Shown: one piece after another, positions 52,494 through 61,525 of the stretch | Position numbering within the stretch: position 1 is the stretch's first letter | How the letters are laid out: the number at the start of each line of letters is the position of its first letter | Assembly: GCF_001905345.1 (NCBI RefSeq) | Contig: NZ_LFBV01000003.1 | Span: forward strand, 728,785-792,784 | Length of the DNA: 64,000 nucleotides | From: Streptomyces uncialis | GTDB taxonomy: Bacteria > Actinomycetota > Actinomycetes > Streptomycetales > Streptomycetaceae | Reading direction: 5' to 3' | Notes under the pieces: generated by a model | Told to the model about the DNA's origin: nothing | What the model saw: the letters and a program-made list of their open reading frames with translations, nothing else | Database searches by the model: none | Program-made: the position numbers and the translations under genes

Positions 52494-54026
52494 ATGCCCG
52501 GCACACCACCCACCTTCGCGGACCGCTGGGCGGACACCGCCGCGGCCCTCCCCGGGACGACGTTCCTCGTCTGGGAGGCCCCGGACGGGAGCGTGACCCG
52601 GTGGACGTACGGCGCGTTCGACGACCTGGTGGCCCGGGTCGCCGGGGGCCTGCGGGAACGGGGGGTCGTCCGGGGTTCCCGGGTGGGTGTGGCCCTGCCC
52701 AACTGCCCGGCGTACGTGGCGCTGTGGCTGGCGCTGGCCCGGCTGGGCGCGGCGATGGTGTGCTCCGATCCGTCGGCGCGGGCCCCGGAGTTCGCGGAGC
52801 AGTTGCGCCGGACCGGTGCGCGGCTGGGGTTCTGCGGGCCCGAACAGTACACCGAGTACCGCCGGGGGGCGTCGGCGGCCGGTGCCACAGCGTACGAAGT
52901 ACCCCTCACGGATGTCGAGTTGTCGACATTGACGGGCGAACAGCGGGTCCGGGAGTCCGAAACGGTGGCGGACGACGTCCTGGGGCTGATGTTCACCTCG
53001 GGGACGACGGCCGCGCCCAAGTGCGTGATGGTGACCCAGGCCAACTACGTGTTCGCCGGGGAGGTGATGGCGGCGGCCTCGGCGCTGCGGACGACGGACC
53101 GCCAGCTCGTGGTGCTGCCGCTGTTCCACGCCAACGCCCAGTACTACTCGTTCGCCCCGGCGATCACCAGGGGCGCGAGCGTCGCCCTGATGCCGCGGTT
53201 CTCCGCGAGCGGACTGCTGGCCCAGGCGGCCCGCCACCGGGCCACCCATCTGAGTCTGTTCGCCGCGCCGATCCGGATGGTGCTCGCGCGCGGCGCGACC
53301 CCGGTGAGCGGGCTGTGCGTCACGCACTGCTGGTACGCGCAGAACGTCACCGACGAGCAGTACGAGCGGTTCGCCGCCCTGATCGGCTGCCGTCCGCGTC
53401 AGCTGTACGGCATGACGGAGACCGTTCCGGCGGTGCTCACCAACGGCGCGGTCGGCCCGCAGCCCCGCTCCATGGGGGTGCCCACGCTGGGCTGCCGGGT
53501 GACGGTACGGGACCCGGGCTCGGGCCGGACGGCCGGGACCGGCGAGGAGGGCGAGGTGTTCGTCGGGGGTGAGCCGGGCCGGACGCTGTTCGCCGGGTAT
53601 CTGGACGACCCGGTGACGACGGCGGCGTCCTTCCCGTTCGGCGACGGCTGGTTCGCCACCGGGGACCGGGCGCGGGTGGACGCGCGGGGCAGGTTCTTCT
53701 TCGCGGGGCGGCGCGGCGATGTGCTGAAGGTGTCCGGCGAGAACGTGTCGCTGGTGGAGGTCGAGGCGGTGCTGGCGGACCATCCGGGGGTCCTGGAGGC
53801 GGCGGTGGTCGGTGAGCCCGATCCGGTGCGTGACGAGGTGCCCGTGGCGTATGTGGTGGCCGTACCGGACTGCGCGCCGGACGCGCTGGACGACCTCGCC
53901 GCGTGGTGCGCGCGGCGGTTGGCGAAGTCCAAGCGTCCGGTGCGGTTCGAGCGGGTGCCGGAGCTGCCGCGCACCTCGGTGGGGAAGATCCGCAAGTTCC
54001 GGCTCACCGAAGGGGGCCGTCCATGA
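52494..54026 (+). CDS. AMP-forming acyl-CoA synthetase (ligase)
   Basis: A 510-residue adenylate-forming enzyme. Core motifs are FTSGTTAAPKCVMV (P-loop), YGMTET, TGDRARVDARG and the C-terminal GKIRKF with the catalytic lysine. It would activate a carboxylic acid as a CoA thioester, possibly the acid made by the aldehyde dehydrogenase. ATG 52494 has GGAGG upstream; the stop overlaps the RraA-like gene (ATGA). Confidence 0.92.
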   Translation: MPGTPPTFADRWADTAAALPGTTFLVWEAPDGSVTRWTYGAFDDLVARVAGGLRERGVVRGSRVGVALPNCPAYVALWLALARLGAAMVCSDPSARAPEFAEQLRRTGARLGFCGPEQYTEYRRGASAAGATAYEVPLTDVELSTLTGEQRVRESETVADDVLGLMFTSGTTAAPKCVMVTQANYVFAGEVMAAASALRTTDRQLVVLPLFHANAQYYSFAPAITRGASVALMPRFSASGLLAQAARHRATHLSLFAAPIRMVLARGATPVSGLCVTHCWYAQNVTDEQYERFAALIGCRPRQLYGMTETVPAVLTNGAVGPQPRSMGVPTLGCRVTVRDPGSGRTAGTGEEGEVFVGGEPGRTLFAGYLDDPVTTAASFPFGDGWFATGDRARVDARGRFFFAGRRGDVLKVSGENVSLVEVEAVLADHPGVLEAAVVGEPDPVRDEVPVAYVVAVPDCAPDALDDLAAWCARRLAKSKRPVRFERVPELPRTSVGKIRKFRLTEGGRP

Positions 54027-54718
54027 CGACCTGGCGTTTTCCGTTCGCGTCACCGGACCGGCTACCGGCGGCCACCGCGCTGGCCGATGTGCTCCAGCTG
54101 CGGGGCGCCACCGGCTGGCTGACCCCGCCGCTGAGGCCCGTCCGGCGCGGCCCGGCGGTCCCGGTCCTCGCGGCAGCCCGTACGGTCCGGCTGGCCCCGG
54201 GCCCCGGGCCGCACGGGCTGGGCCCGTTGCGGTCGCTGCTCGGGGAGGATCTGACGGGCCGGGTGCTGGTGATCGCCGGGGCGTCGCACGTGCCCGGGGC
54301 GGTGTGGGGCGAGATCCTGACGGAAGCGGCCCTCGCGCGCGGCGCGTGCGGGGCGCTGGTGGAGGGCCTGGTCCGGGACGTCCCGGCGCTGGAGCGGCTG
54401 GCGTTGCCCGTATGGGCGCTCGGCGAGGCGACGGCGGGACCGGGCACCGGGGTCCATGTCGCGGAGGTGGGCGGCCCGGTGTCACCGGGCGGCGTGCCCC
54501 TGACCGACGGCACGCCCGTCCTGCTGGACGACGGCGGGGCGGTGGCCCTGCCGGACGCGCCGGACGAGGCGGCCACGCTTCTCGCGGACGCGGCGGCGTA
54601 CTCCGCCGCCGAGGAGGAGGTGCTGGCCGCGCTGGGCGCGGGCCTGCGGATGCCGCTGGCCTACCGCCCGAAGGCGGCGCTGGTCACCCGGCTGCGGGGC
54701 CGCGGCCCCACCGGGTGA
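54023..54718 (+). CDS. RraA-like (HMG/CHA aldolase-fold) protein
   Basis: A 231-residue protein of the RraA/HMG aldolase fold. The core RGACGALVEGLVRDVPAL resembles the family motif GxxGxxxDGxxRD, but the metal-site Asp is Glu. Members are RNase E inhibitors or class II pyruvate aldolases. As the last gene of the island, an aldolase or decarboxylase role is more likely than RNA control. It shares a 4-bp overlap with the ligase. Confidence 0.72.
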   Translation: MTTWRFPFASPDRLPAATALADVLQLRGATGWLTPPLRPVRRGPAVPVLAAARTVRLAPGPGPHGLGPLRSLLGEDLTGRVLVIAGASHVPGAVWGEILTEAALARGACGALVEGLVRDVPALERLALPVWALGEATAGPGTGVHVAEVGGPVSPGGVPLTDGTPVLLDDGGAVALPDAPDEAATLLADAAAYSAAEEEVLAALGAGLRMPLAYRPKAALVTRLRGRGPTG

Positions 54719-54768
54719 CGGGGGCGGTTCCCCGCCCGGACGGCGACGCCGCCGCTCCCCCTCCACGG

Positions 54769-55260
54769 CTACAGCTCCACCCACACGACCTGGTGATGGT
54801 CGGAGTCCCGGGTGCCCCAGGCGCCGGACAGCGCCTCGACGATCTCCAGCCCCCGGGGGTGCTCGCGCAGCGAGTGCGGCGAGCCGGGTGTGCTCTCCCG
54901 GCTGTGCGCGCCCCGCTGACCGGGCATGCACACGCACGGCCCGCTCTGGACGGTGAGCCGGACCGTGCCGCCCGGCCAGTGCTGGACCTGGCAGTGGACA
55001 CGGCCGTCGGAGGGCAGACCGCGTTCGGCGGGGCGGTGCCGGACGGCGTGGGTGACGAGCTCGGACATCAGCAGGGTGGCCGTGTCGGTGACCTGCGGGT
55101 CCACCCGCCAGCGGGCGAGCGCGGCACGGGTGTGGGACCGCGCCTGCCGGGGGGCCTCCGGACCGGCCTCCACCCAACGGCTGAGGGTCCGGGGGCGTTC
55201 CCCCGCCCCCGCGTCCCCCGGCGGCACCGGCCGCCGGGTGGGGGGCTCGTCGTCCGTCAT
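54769..55260 (-). CDS. RsbW-like ATPase-fold protein, degenerate ATP site
   Basis: A 163-residue protein of the streptomycete anti-sigma-factor/HATPase family. The helix LLMSELVTHAVRH corresponds to the N-box, but the Mg-binding Asn is His71. The next box reads LTVQSGP where Ser106 replaces the usual Asp. The G-box EHPRGLEIVEALSGAWG is recognisable. Nucleotide binding may be lost. ATG 55260; the gene is divergent from the methyltransferase, with an AT-rich spacer (55283-55316) that probably carries promoters. Confidence 0.8.
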   Translation of the reverse strand: MTDDEPPTRRPVPPGDAGAGERPRTLSRWVEAGPEAPRQARSHTRAALARWRVDPQVTDTATLLMSELVTHAVRHRPAERGLPSDGRVHCQVQHWPGGTVRLTVQSGPCVCMPGQRGAHSRESTPGSPHSLREHPRGLEIVEALSGAWGTRDSDHHQVVWVEL

Positions 55261-55363
55261 GATTTCAACGATCCACGCAATGCGCGCGTTCCGCAATATG
55301 CATACATAAAGTAATAGGGTGTGACGAAGAGTGTGATCCGCTCAGGCCCCGAGGAGCCCGACC

Positions 55364-56176
55364 GTGACCGACCCCACGCCCGCGCGGCGGGCACCGACGG
55401 GCGTGGACACGAGCGTCCCCCACTCCGCGCGGATCTGGAACTTCTGGCAGGGCGGCGAGTACTTCTACGAGGCCGACCGGATCGCCGGGGAGGCTTTCGC
55501 GGCCGAGGTGCCCGAGATCCGCGAGCTGGCGCTGTCGAGCCGTCAGTTCCTGCGCCGGACCGTGCGCTGGGCGGTGGCCGGGGCGGGCCTGCGCCAGGTG
55601 CTCGACCTGGGGGCGGGACTGCCCTCCGCGCCGGACGTCCATGAGATCGCGCGGACCGTCGACCCGCTGTGCCGGGTGGTGTACGTCGACAACGACCCGA
55701 TGGTCACGGCCCACCGGGCATCCGGTCCGGACAGCGCGCCCGACGACGCGACCGCGTACGTCCACGCCGATGTCCGGGACACCGCTCATGTGCTGGCCGA
55801 GGCCGCGCGCGTCCTGGACCTCGGGCGTCCCACGGCGCTGGTGCTCAGCGACATGCTGGGCCACATCAGCGATCTCGACGAGGCGTACGGCGTGGTGGAA
55901 CGGCTGGTCGGGGCGGTCGCGCCGGGCAGTCTGCTGGTGCTGAGCCACAGCGCGCCCAGTTCCCTGCTGCCCCGGCTCGCCGCCGCGAACGACGCGTACG
56001 CCGGCAGCGGCGGCACCCCCTATGTGCTGCGGACCCCGGAGCAGATCGCCGGATTCTTCGAGGGGCTCGAACTGGTCCCGCCCGGCCTCGTCCCGATGCC
56101 CCGCTGGCGTCCGGACGGCAGCACCCTGAGGAGTACGGCGGATGTCGGCTGGGGCGCGGTCGCCCGGATCGGCTGA
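55364..56176 (+). CDS. SAM-dependent methyltransferase, DUF574 family
   Basis: A 270-residue methyltransferase of the actinobacterial group with the N-terminal PHSARIWNFWQGGEYFYEADR. The SAM loop is VLDLGAGLPSAPDVHEIAR, then YVDNDPMVTAH and ADVRDTAHVLAEA. These proteins are numerous in streptomycetes and of unknown substrate. GTG 55364 follows GAGGAG. Confidence 0.9.
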   Translation: MTDPTPARRAPTGVDTSVPHSARIWNFWQGGEYFYEADRIAGEAFAAEVPEIRELALSSRQFLRRTVRWAVAGAGLRQVLDLGAGLPSAPDVHEIARTVDPLCRVVYVDNDPMVTAHRASGPDSAPDDATAYVHADVRDTAHVLAEAARVLDLGRPTALVLSDMLGHISDLDEAYGVVERLVGAVAPGSLLVLSHSAPSSLLPRLAAANDAYAGSGGTPYVLRTPEQIAGFFEGLELVPPGLVPMPRWRPDGSTLRSTADVGWGAVARIG

Positions 56177-56325
56177 CCCGCAACGTCCCCGCAACGTCAG
56201 GCACGGCACCCTGTCGGGCAGGGTGCGCCATCGACAGGGCCGCGCGAGGGCCGGGACGGCGTACCCGTGGCCCGCCCACCGGACGGGCCGTACGCGCCCC
56301 CCGTAGCCGAGCCCCGGGACACCGT

Positions 56326-56703
56326 ATGGACAGCACGGACCCCACCGGCCCCCCGCCCGCCCGGGTGGAGCTGACCCATGCCGCGGCCGAGCTGCTGCGC
56401 CGACTGCGCGCGGAGCACGGGCCGCTGATGTTCCATCAGTCGGGCGGCTGCTGCGACGGCAGCGCCCCCATGTGCTTCCCGGCGGGTGAGTTCCGTACCG
56501 GCGACTCCGATGTGCTGCTCGCCGAGCTGAACGTCGAGGGCTGCCGCGAACCCGTCCCGTTCTGGATTTCGCGCAGCCAGTTCGCGGTGTGGAGCCACAC
56601 CCGGCTGATCGTCGACGTGGTGCCGGGGCGCGGTGGCGGCTTCTCCCTGGAGGCACCCGAAGGAGTGCGATTTCTGATCCGTTCGCGTCTGGTCGGCACG
56701 TAG
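56326..56703 (+). CDS. DUF779 family protein
   Basis: A 125-residue protein with MFHQSGGCCDGSAPMCFPAGEF, the Cys-rich core of DUF779, and FWISRSQFAVWSHTRLIVDVVPGRGGGFSLEAP. Family genes often sit near aldehyde dehydrogenases and may bind metal; no such gene is adjacent here. The function is unknown. About 150 bp follow the methyltransferase, so it is probably a separate unit. Confidence 0.82.
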   Translation: MDSTDPTGPPPARVELTHAAAELLRRLRAEHGPLMFHQSGGCCDGSAPMCFPAGEFRTGDSDVLLAELNVEGCREPVPFWISRSQFAVWSHTRLIVDVVPGRGGGFSLEAPEGVRFLIRSRLVGT

Positions 56704-56805
56704 TCACCCCTGACACGGCCCTCCTTCTGATGGACTCGCTCACCGACCGAAAACCGGCCTTCCGGACAGAAGTTGGCGCGGCGGCCGGCGGAAGGAGCGC
56801 GATCA

Positions 56806-58188
56806 GTGACAGAACGCGGTACGGGAGCCCCACCCCGGCTCGGTACGGAGCGCCACGACGGACCCGCCGCCCGCACCCGTGAACGCGGGCGGTTCAAGGC
56901 TTTGCTGGCGGTGGGCCTGACCTGTGCGGCCCTGACCGGCACTGCGCTGTCCGCCGCGCCGCAGGCCAGCGGCGCCCAGGCGGGCGAGGCGTTCGCGGGC
57001 GCCGCGAAGCGCCCCGGAAGCGTCAAGGTCCACGGCGCCCCGCCCGGCGCCCACGGTCTGCTGGGGGTGACCGAACGGATCGCCACCGGGGTGACGTACC
57101 GGCACTACGACATCGGCACCCCGCGCGGCACCACCCACGCCCATCTGCTGACCGTCGATCTGGGCGACCCCGGGGTCAAGGTCGATCTGCTCTACCCCTC
57201 GGTGGTGGGCGGCCGGGCCACCGTCTCGTCGCTCGCGAACACGGGCGGCGCGATCGCGGGTGTCAACGGCGACTTCTTCAACATCACCGAGGCGCAGCAC
57301 CCCGGGGTCTCCCCCACCTACGCGCCGGTGGGCCCCGCGATCGCCGCGGGACGGGAGTTGAAGGCGGCCGTCCCGCGCAAGCAGCGCTTCGGTCCGTCGC
57401 TGCCGCCCGGCACCAGCACCGAGGACGTGCTGGGGGTCGACACCGAAGGCCGGGCGCGGCTGGACCGGCTGCGGCTCGACGGCGCGGTGACCACCCCCGG
57501 CGGCACGCTGAAGCTGCACGGCCTGAACCAGTACGCCCTCAAGGTGGGCTCGGTCGGGGCGTTCACCGCCGACTGGGGCAGCCGTTCCCGGGTCCGCGCG
57601 ACCTGCGGCAGCGACACCAAGCGCGGCGATCCGTGCAGCGACGACACCCATGAGGTGACCGTGCGCGGCGGCGAGGTCGTCGCCACCCGCGCCACCCCGG
57701 GTGACGGACGTGTCCTCCAGGGCACGACCGTGCTGGTCGGCCGGGAGGCGGGCGCGCGTGAGCTGCGCAAACTGTCGGTCGGCGACCGGGTGACGGTGCG
57801 CCACCGGCTGGTTCCGTCGGTGGCGGGGGTGGCGTACCGGTTCGCGATCGGCGGGCACCCCGTGCTGCGGGACGGGGCGCCGCTCAGCGGGCTGGACACC
57901 TCGGCGTCGGCCGTGCGGACGGCCGTCGGCATCGACGCCGCCGGGCGGCGGCTGCTGCTGTTCGCGGTGGACGGGGCGAGCGCCTACCGCAAGGGCCTGA
58001 CCATGGCGGAGCTGGCCCGGGAGCTGCGGGACGCGGGCGCCGACGACGGGTTCAACCTCGACGGCGGCGGCTCGTCCACCCTCGCGGCCCGTAAGGCGGG
58101 GGCGACCCGGGTCACGGTGCGCAACCACCCCAGCGACGGCTCGGAACGCATGGTCGCCAACGGGATCGGGGTGTTCGCCACGGGGTGA
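56806..58188 (+). CDS. Secreted phosphodiester glycosidase (NAGPA-like) family protein
   Basis: A 460-residue exported protein. A basic N-terminus of about 30 residues leads into the hydrophobic ALLAVGLTCAALTGTALSAAP with cleavage near QASGA. The catalytic domain has GAIAGVNGDFFNI and the diagnostic NLDGGGSSTLAAR near the C-terminus. The family removes sugar groups linked by phosphodiester bonds, so an action on teichoic-acid-like or exopolymer sugars is possible. GTG 56806 is chosen for GAAGGAG eight bases upstream. It is followed by a two-component system. Confidence 0.87.
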   Translation: MTERGTGAPPRLGTERHDGPAARTRERGRFKALLAVGLTCAALTGTALSAAPQASGAQAGEAFAGAAKRPGSVKVHGAPPGAHGLLGVTERIATGVTYRHYDIGTPRGTTHAHLLTVDLGDPGVKVDLLYPSVVGGRATVSSLANTGGAIAGVNGDFFNITEAQHPGVSPTYAPVGPAIAAGRELKAAVPRKQRFGPSLPPGTSTEDVLGVDTEGRARLDRLRLDGAVTTPGGTLKLHGLNQYALKVGSVGAFTADWGSRSRVRATCGSDTKRGDPCSDDTHEVTVRGGEVVATRATPGDGRVLQGTTVLVGREAGARELRKLSVGDRVTVRHRLVPSVAGVAYRFAIGGHPVLRDGAPLSGLDTSASAVRTAVGIDAAGRRLLLFAVDGASAYRKGLTMAELARELRDAGADDGFNLDGGGSSTLAARKAGATRVTVRNHPSDGSERMVANGIGVFATG

Positions 58189-58272
58189 GATCCCCGTCCC
58201 CGCCACCGGACGGGGCGGGCACCGGGGAGCGCGCACCCCGTCGATCGTCGTACTTACCCTACGATCGGCGGG

Positions 58273-59022
58273 GTGTGCGCATATGTCATGGTCGCCGAGG
58301 ACGACGAGAAGCAGGCCGAGCTGGTCCGCCGCTATCTCGAAAGAGAGGGCCACGGTGTGACGCTGGTCCATGACGGACTGGCGGTCCTGGAACGGGTCCG
58401 GCAGCGGGAACCGGATCTGATCGTGCTCGACGTGATGATGCCGAAGGCGGACGGCCTGGACGTGGTGCGGGTACTGCGGGCCGAGGCCCGTACCGTGCCC
58501 GTGCTGATGCTGACGGCCCGCAGCACCGAGGACGATCTGCTGCTCGGGCTGGACCTCGGCGCGGACGACTACATGACCAAGCCGTACAGTCCGCGCGAAC
58601 TGATGGCCCGGGTACGCACCCTGCTGCGGCGCACCGCCCGGCCGGTGCCCGCCGCCGCTCCCCCGGCGGTCCGGACCCTGGCCGTCGGCGCGCTGGTCGT
58701 CGACCCGGACCGCCATGAGGTCCATGTCGACGGCGGCGCCGTGGAGTGCACACCGGGCGAGTTCCGGCTGCTGGCCGCGATGGCAGCCGAACCGGACCGG
58801 GTCTTCAGCCGGCAGCGGCTGCTGGAGGAACTCCACGGCTTCGACCGGTACATCAGCATCCGCACGGTCGACGTGCATGTGATGAACCTCCGCAAGAAGA
58901 TAGAGCGGGCCCCGCGCCGTCCGGCCCGGCTGCTCACCGTCTTCGGGGTCGGCTACAAGCTCACCGATCCGGAGCGGGGCCGTGGCGGGCCGGGCGGGGC
59001 CGGGCGACATGCCCAGGCGTGA
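58273..59022 (+). CDS. OmpR/PhoB-family response regulator
   Basis: A 249-residue regulator. The receiver has acidic residues Asp10-Asp11 and phospho-acceptor Asp53 (LIVLDVMMP), with Lys in MTKPYSP. The C-terminal winged helix has GEFRLLAAMA and the DVHVMNLRKKIE recognition helix. GTG 58273. Its 3' end overlaps the kinase gene by 14 bp, so the pair is co-translated. Confidence 0.94.
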   Translation: MCAYVMVAEDDEKQAELVRRYLEREGHGVTLVHDGLAVLERVRQREPDLIVLDVMMPKADGLDVVRVLRAEARTVPVLMLTARSTEDDLLLGLDLGADDYMTKPYSPRELMARVRTLLRRTARPVPAAAPPAVRTLAVGALVVDPDRHEVHVDGGAVECTPGEFRLLAAMAAEPDRVFSRQRLLEELHGFDRYISIRTVDVHVMNLRKKIERAPRRPARLLTVFGVGYKLTDPERGRGGPGGAGRHAQA

Positions 59023-61228
59023 ACGAAGGCGCGGCAAAAGGGCGGAGCGCCGGGCGGAGCGCGGCTCACGGCTGCCGCTGCGCAAGAGCCTGCTGGGCCG
59101 GTTCCTCGCCGTGTCGGCGCTGGTCGCCGCGTGTTCGGTGGCGGCGACCGCGTGGATCGCCGTGCAGACGACCTCCGGCGCGATCGAGCAGGAGCAGGGC
59201 CGGGCCATCGCGGACGACGCGCGGGTCTACGACACCCTGCTCGCCTACGGCGCCACGCACGCGGGGTGGGAAGGCGTCCAGCGGACCGTGGACGAACTCG
59301 CGGAGCGCACGGGACGCCGGGTCACCCTCACCACCAACGAGCAGCGGCGCCCGCTCGCGGACTCCAGCGACCGGGCCGTCCCGCCCGCACTGCCCCCGCA
59401 TCCCTCCGCGGTCGTCAACCCGCTGGCCGTGGACACCGCCCTGTCGGGGCTCACGTCGGGCGGTCCGGGCACGGACCCCGTCACGAGCCGTACGACCGTG
59501 ACCCCGGGTCCCGTCCGCGAGGGGGACCGGGGCGGGCCCGTGCCGGCTCCCCGGACTCCGTTGAAGGAACCCGCTCCCGTGCCCTCCGCGAGGCCCGGGG
59601 TCCCCCCTCGGATCGACATCGCGGGATCCGCCGAGGTGCTGCCCTCCCCGCAGGGCGAGCGGACGGCCGCCGAACTGGCGGCCGACCGGATCGACCCGAG
59701 AGCGGTGGGACCGTTCGCGCTGTCCGCGGCCGACCGAGGGGTGCTGCGGGCGCTCGCCGAGCGGCAGGCCCGTTGCTACACCGACCGCGGTTTCACCGTC
59801 ACCATCGTCACCGGGCCCAGCGGCCGTCCCCGGCTGGAGACCGAGCGGCCGTCCACGACGGCCGACCGCGACGTCTATGTGACGGATGAACTGGACTGCG
59901 GCACCGAGGCGCTGGCCACCCCGACGGCGTCCGAGCGCAAGGCGCTGGACACGCTCAACGACCTCACCAACGCCTGTCTCGACCGGCGGGGCCACGCCGA
60001 GGTGGAGGTGGCCCTGGATCTGACGTGGTCCTCCGGGTCCCGGGCCGCGAAGTCACGCGCGGACGGCGGGGACCGTCCGGTCGCCACATGTCTGGAGAAC
60101 GCCCGGCTGGAGCAGCTCGCCTCCCATGTGGCGGAACCCGCGCTGCTGTTCCTCACCGCCCCGGACGGCGGCGCCGAATCCAACTTCGATCTGTCGCCCG
60201 CCAACACGGCGAAGATCGCGGGAGCCGCGGCCCTGGTGCTCGCCCTGACGGTCGGGGTGTCGGTCCTCGCGGGCACCCGGCTGGTGCGTCCGCTGCACGC
60301 CCTGACCGGTGCGGCCCGCCGGATGCGGGACGGCACGGACGGGGACCGCTGGACCCCGGTACGGGTACCCGCCGACAGCGAGATAGGGCGGCTGGCTGCC
60401 GCGTTCAACGACATGGCGGCGCACCGCACCCGGCTGGAGGAGCAGCGCAAGGTGATGGTCAGCGATGTGGCGCACGAGCTGCGGACCCCGTTGAGCACCA
60501 TCCGGGGCTGGCTGGAGGGTGCCCAGGACGGGGTGGCCGAACTGGACAAGGCGCTGGTGGCGTCGCTGCTGGAGGAGGCGGTGCAGCTCCAGCACATCAT
60601 CGACGACCTCCAGGACCTGGCCGAGGCGGACGCGGGCGCCCTGCGGCTGAGCCCGGAGCCGGTACGGGTCACGGAGCTGCTGACCCAGGTCGCCGCCGCG
60701 CACCGGACCCGGGCGGACGCGGCGGGCGTCACCCTGACCGTGCGGACGGAGGCGGACCCCGTGACGGGGCGGGGCGGCGGGCCCGGCGAGAGTGTGACGC
60801 TCCCTCACCACGAGGACCCGTGGGCCGATCCGGTCCGGCTGCGGCAGGCCGTCGGGAACCTCGTGTCCAACGCGATCCGGCACACCCCGTCCGGTGGTGA
60901 GGTGTGTGTACGGGCGTTCCGCCGTGGCCCGGACGGTGATCTGGTCGTGGAGGTCCGGGACACCGGGGAAGGGATATCCGCGGAGCAGCTGCCCTATGTC
61001 TTCGACCGTTTCTGGCGGGCCGAGAAGTCCCGCAACCGGCGTACCGGCGGCAGCGGTCTGGGGCTCGCGATCGTCCGGCGGCTGATGGAGGCGCACGGCG
61101 GGACGGTCGACGTGTCGAGCGTCGTCGGCGTGGGTACGGTCTTCACCCTGTGGTTTCCCATGGCGGCGCGGTGGGACCGGGCCACCGGCCCGGACACCGA
61201 CGGTCGGGGCGTTCCCGCCGGTGGCTGA
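59009..61228 (+). CDS. Sensor histidine kinase with large extracytoplasmic domain
   Basis: A 739-residue kinase. TM1 is at about 29-52, then a 345-residue external domain, TM2 at about 401-421, a HAMP region, phospho-acceptor His489 in DVAHELRTPLS, and a catalytic domain with NLVSNAIRH, DTGEGI and GGSGLGLAI. The external domain contains a Pro/Thr-rich stretch (about 155-200) and four cysteines (256, 297, 323, 361) that could form two disulfides. Start ATG 59009. It partners the preceding regulator; envelope stress or a wall component is a possible signal. Confidence 0.93.
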   Translation: MPRRERRRGKRAERRAERGSRLPLRKSLLGRFLAVSALVAACSVAATAWIAVQTTSGAIEQEQGRAIADDARVYDTLLAYGATHAGWEGVQRTVDELAERTGRRVTLTTNEQRRPLADSSDRAVPPALPPHPSAVVNPLAVDTALSGLTSGGPGTDPVTSRTTVTPGPVREGDRGGPVPAPRTPLKEPAPVPSARPGVPPRIDIAGSAEVLPSPQGERTAAELAADRIDPRAVGPFALSAADRGVLRALAERQARCYTDRGFTVTIVTGPSGRPRLETERPSTTADRDVYVTDELDCGTEALATPTASERKALDTLNDLTNACLDRRGHAEVEVALDLTWSSGSRAAKSRADGGDRPVATCLENARLEQLASHVAEPALLFLTAPDGGAESNFDLSPANTAKIAGAAALVLALTVGVSVLAGTRLVRPLHALTGAARRMRDGTDGDRWTPVRVPADSEIGRLAAAFNDMAAHRTRLEEQRKVMVSDVAHELRTPLSTIRGWLEGAQDGVAELDKALVASLLEEAVQLQHIIDDLQDLAEADAGALRLSPEPVRVTELLTQVAAAHRTRADAAGVTLTVRTEADPVTGRGGGPGESVTLPHHEDPWADPVRLRQAVGNLVSNAIRHTPSGGEVCVRAFRRGPDGDLVVEVRDTGEGISAEQLPYVFDRFWRAEKSRNRRTGGSGLGLAIVRRLMEAHGGTVDVSSVVGVGTVFTLWFPMAARWDRATGPDTDGRGVPAGG

Positions 61229-61390
61229 ACCGGTGGCGGGTGAAGCGGTGGCCGGGTGAAGCGGTGGCGGGTGAGCAGTGGCCGGGTGAACCGGTGGCGG
61301 GTGAGCCGGTGGCCGGGGTGATGCGGTGGCAGGTGTGCCGGGGGCCGGGGTGATCCGGTGGCAGGTGAGCCGGTGGCGGGTGGGGGCCGC
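61229..61390. repeat. Degenerate minisatellite, about 16-bp units
   Basis: Repeats of CGGTGGCGGGTGAACC-like units, varying by a few bases, fill the gap after the histidine kinase. The remaining sequence to 61525 includes an AT-richer patch (about 61400-61440) that likely holds the promoter of the next gene. Confidence 0.7.
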
Positions 61391-61525
61391 GCGCGGCCTG
61401 ATGCGATCAGCACAGCGAGCTGACAGGTTCCTCACAACTGCCCGGCAGCCTTGCGGCATACCCGGGAGGACGGCACCACCGGCCTTCCCGGGTACCCGTA
61501 GTCCCTGCTGAAAGGCAACCACGTC

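Noticed and set aside
50451..54485. A 1344-residue open frame on the minus strand
   Set aside because: Antisense to the hydantoinase, ligase and RraA-like genes, which have clear motifs; its own translation is Arg/Pro/His-rich without recognisable domains.
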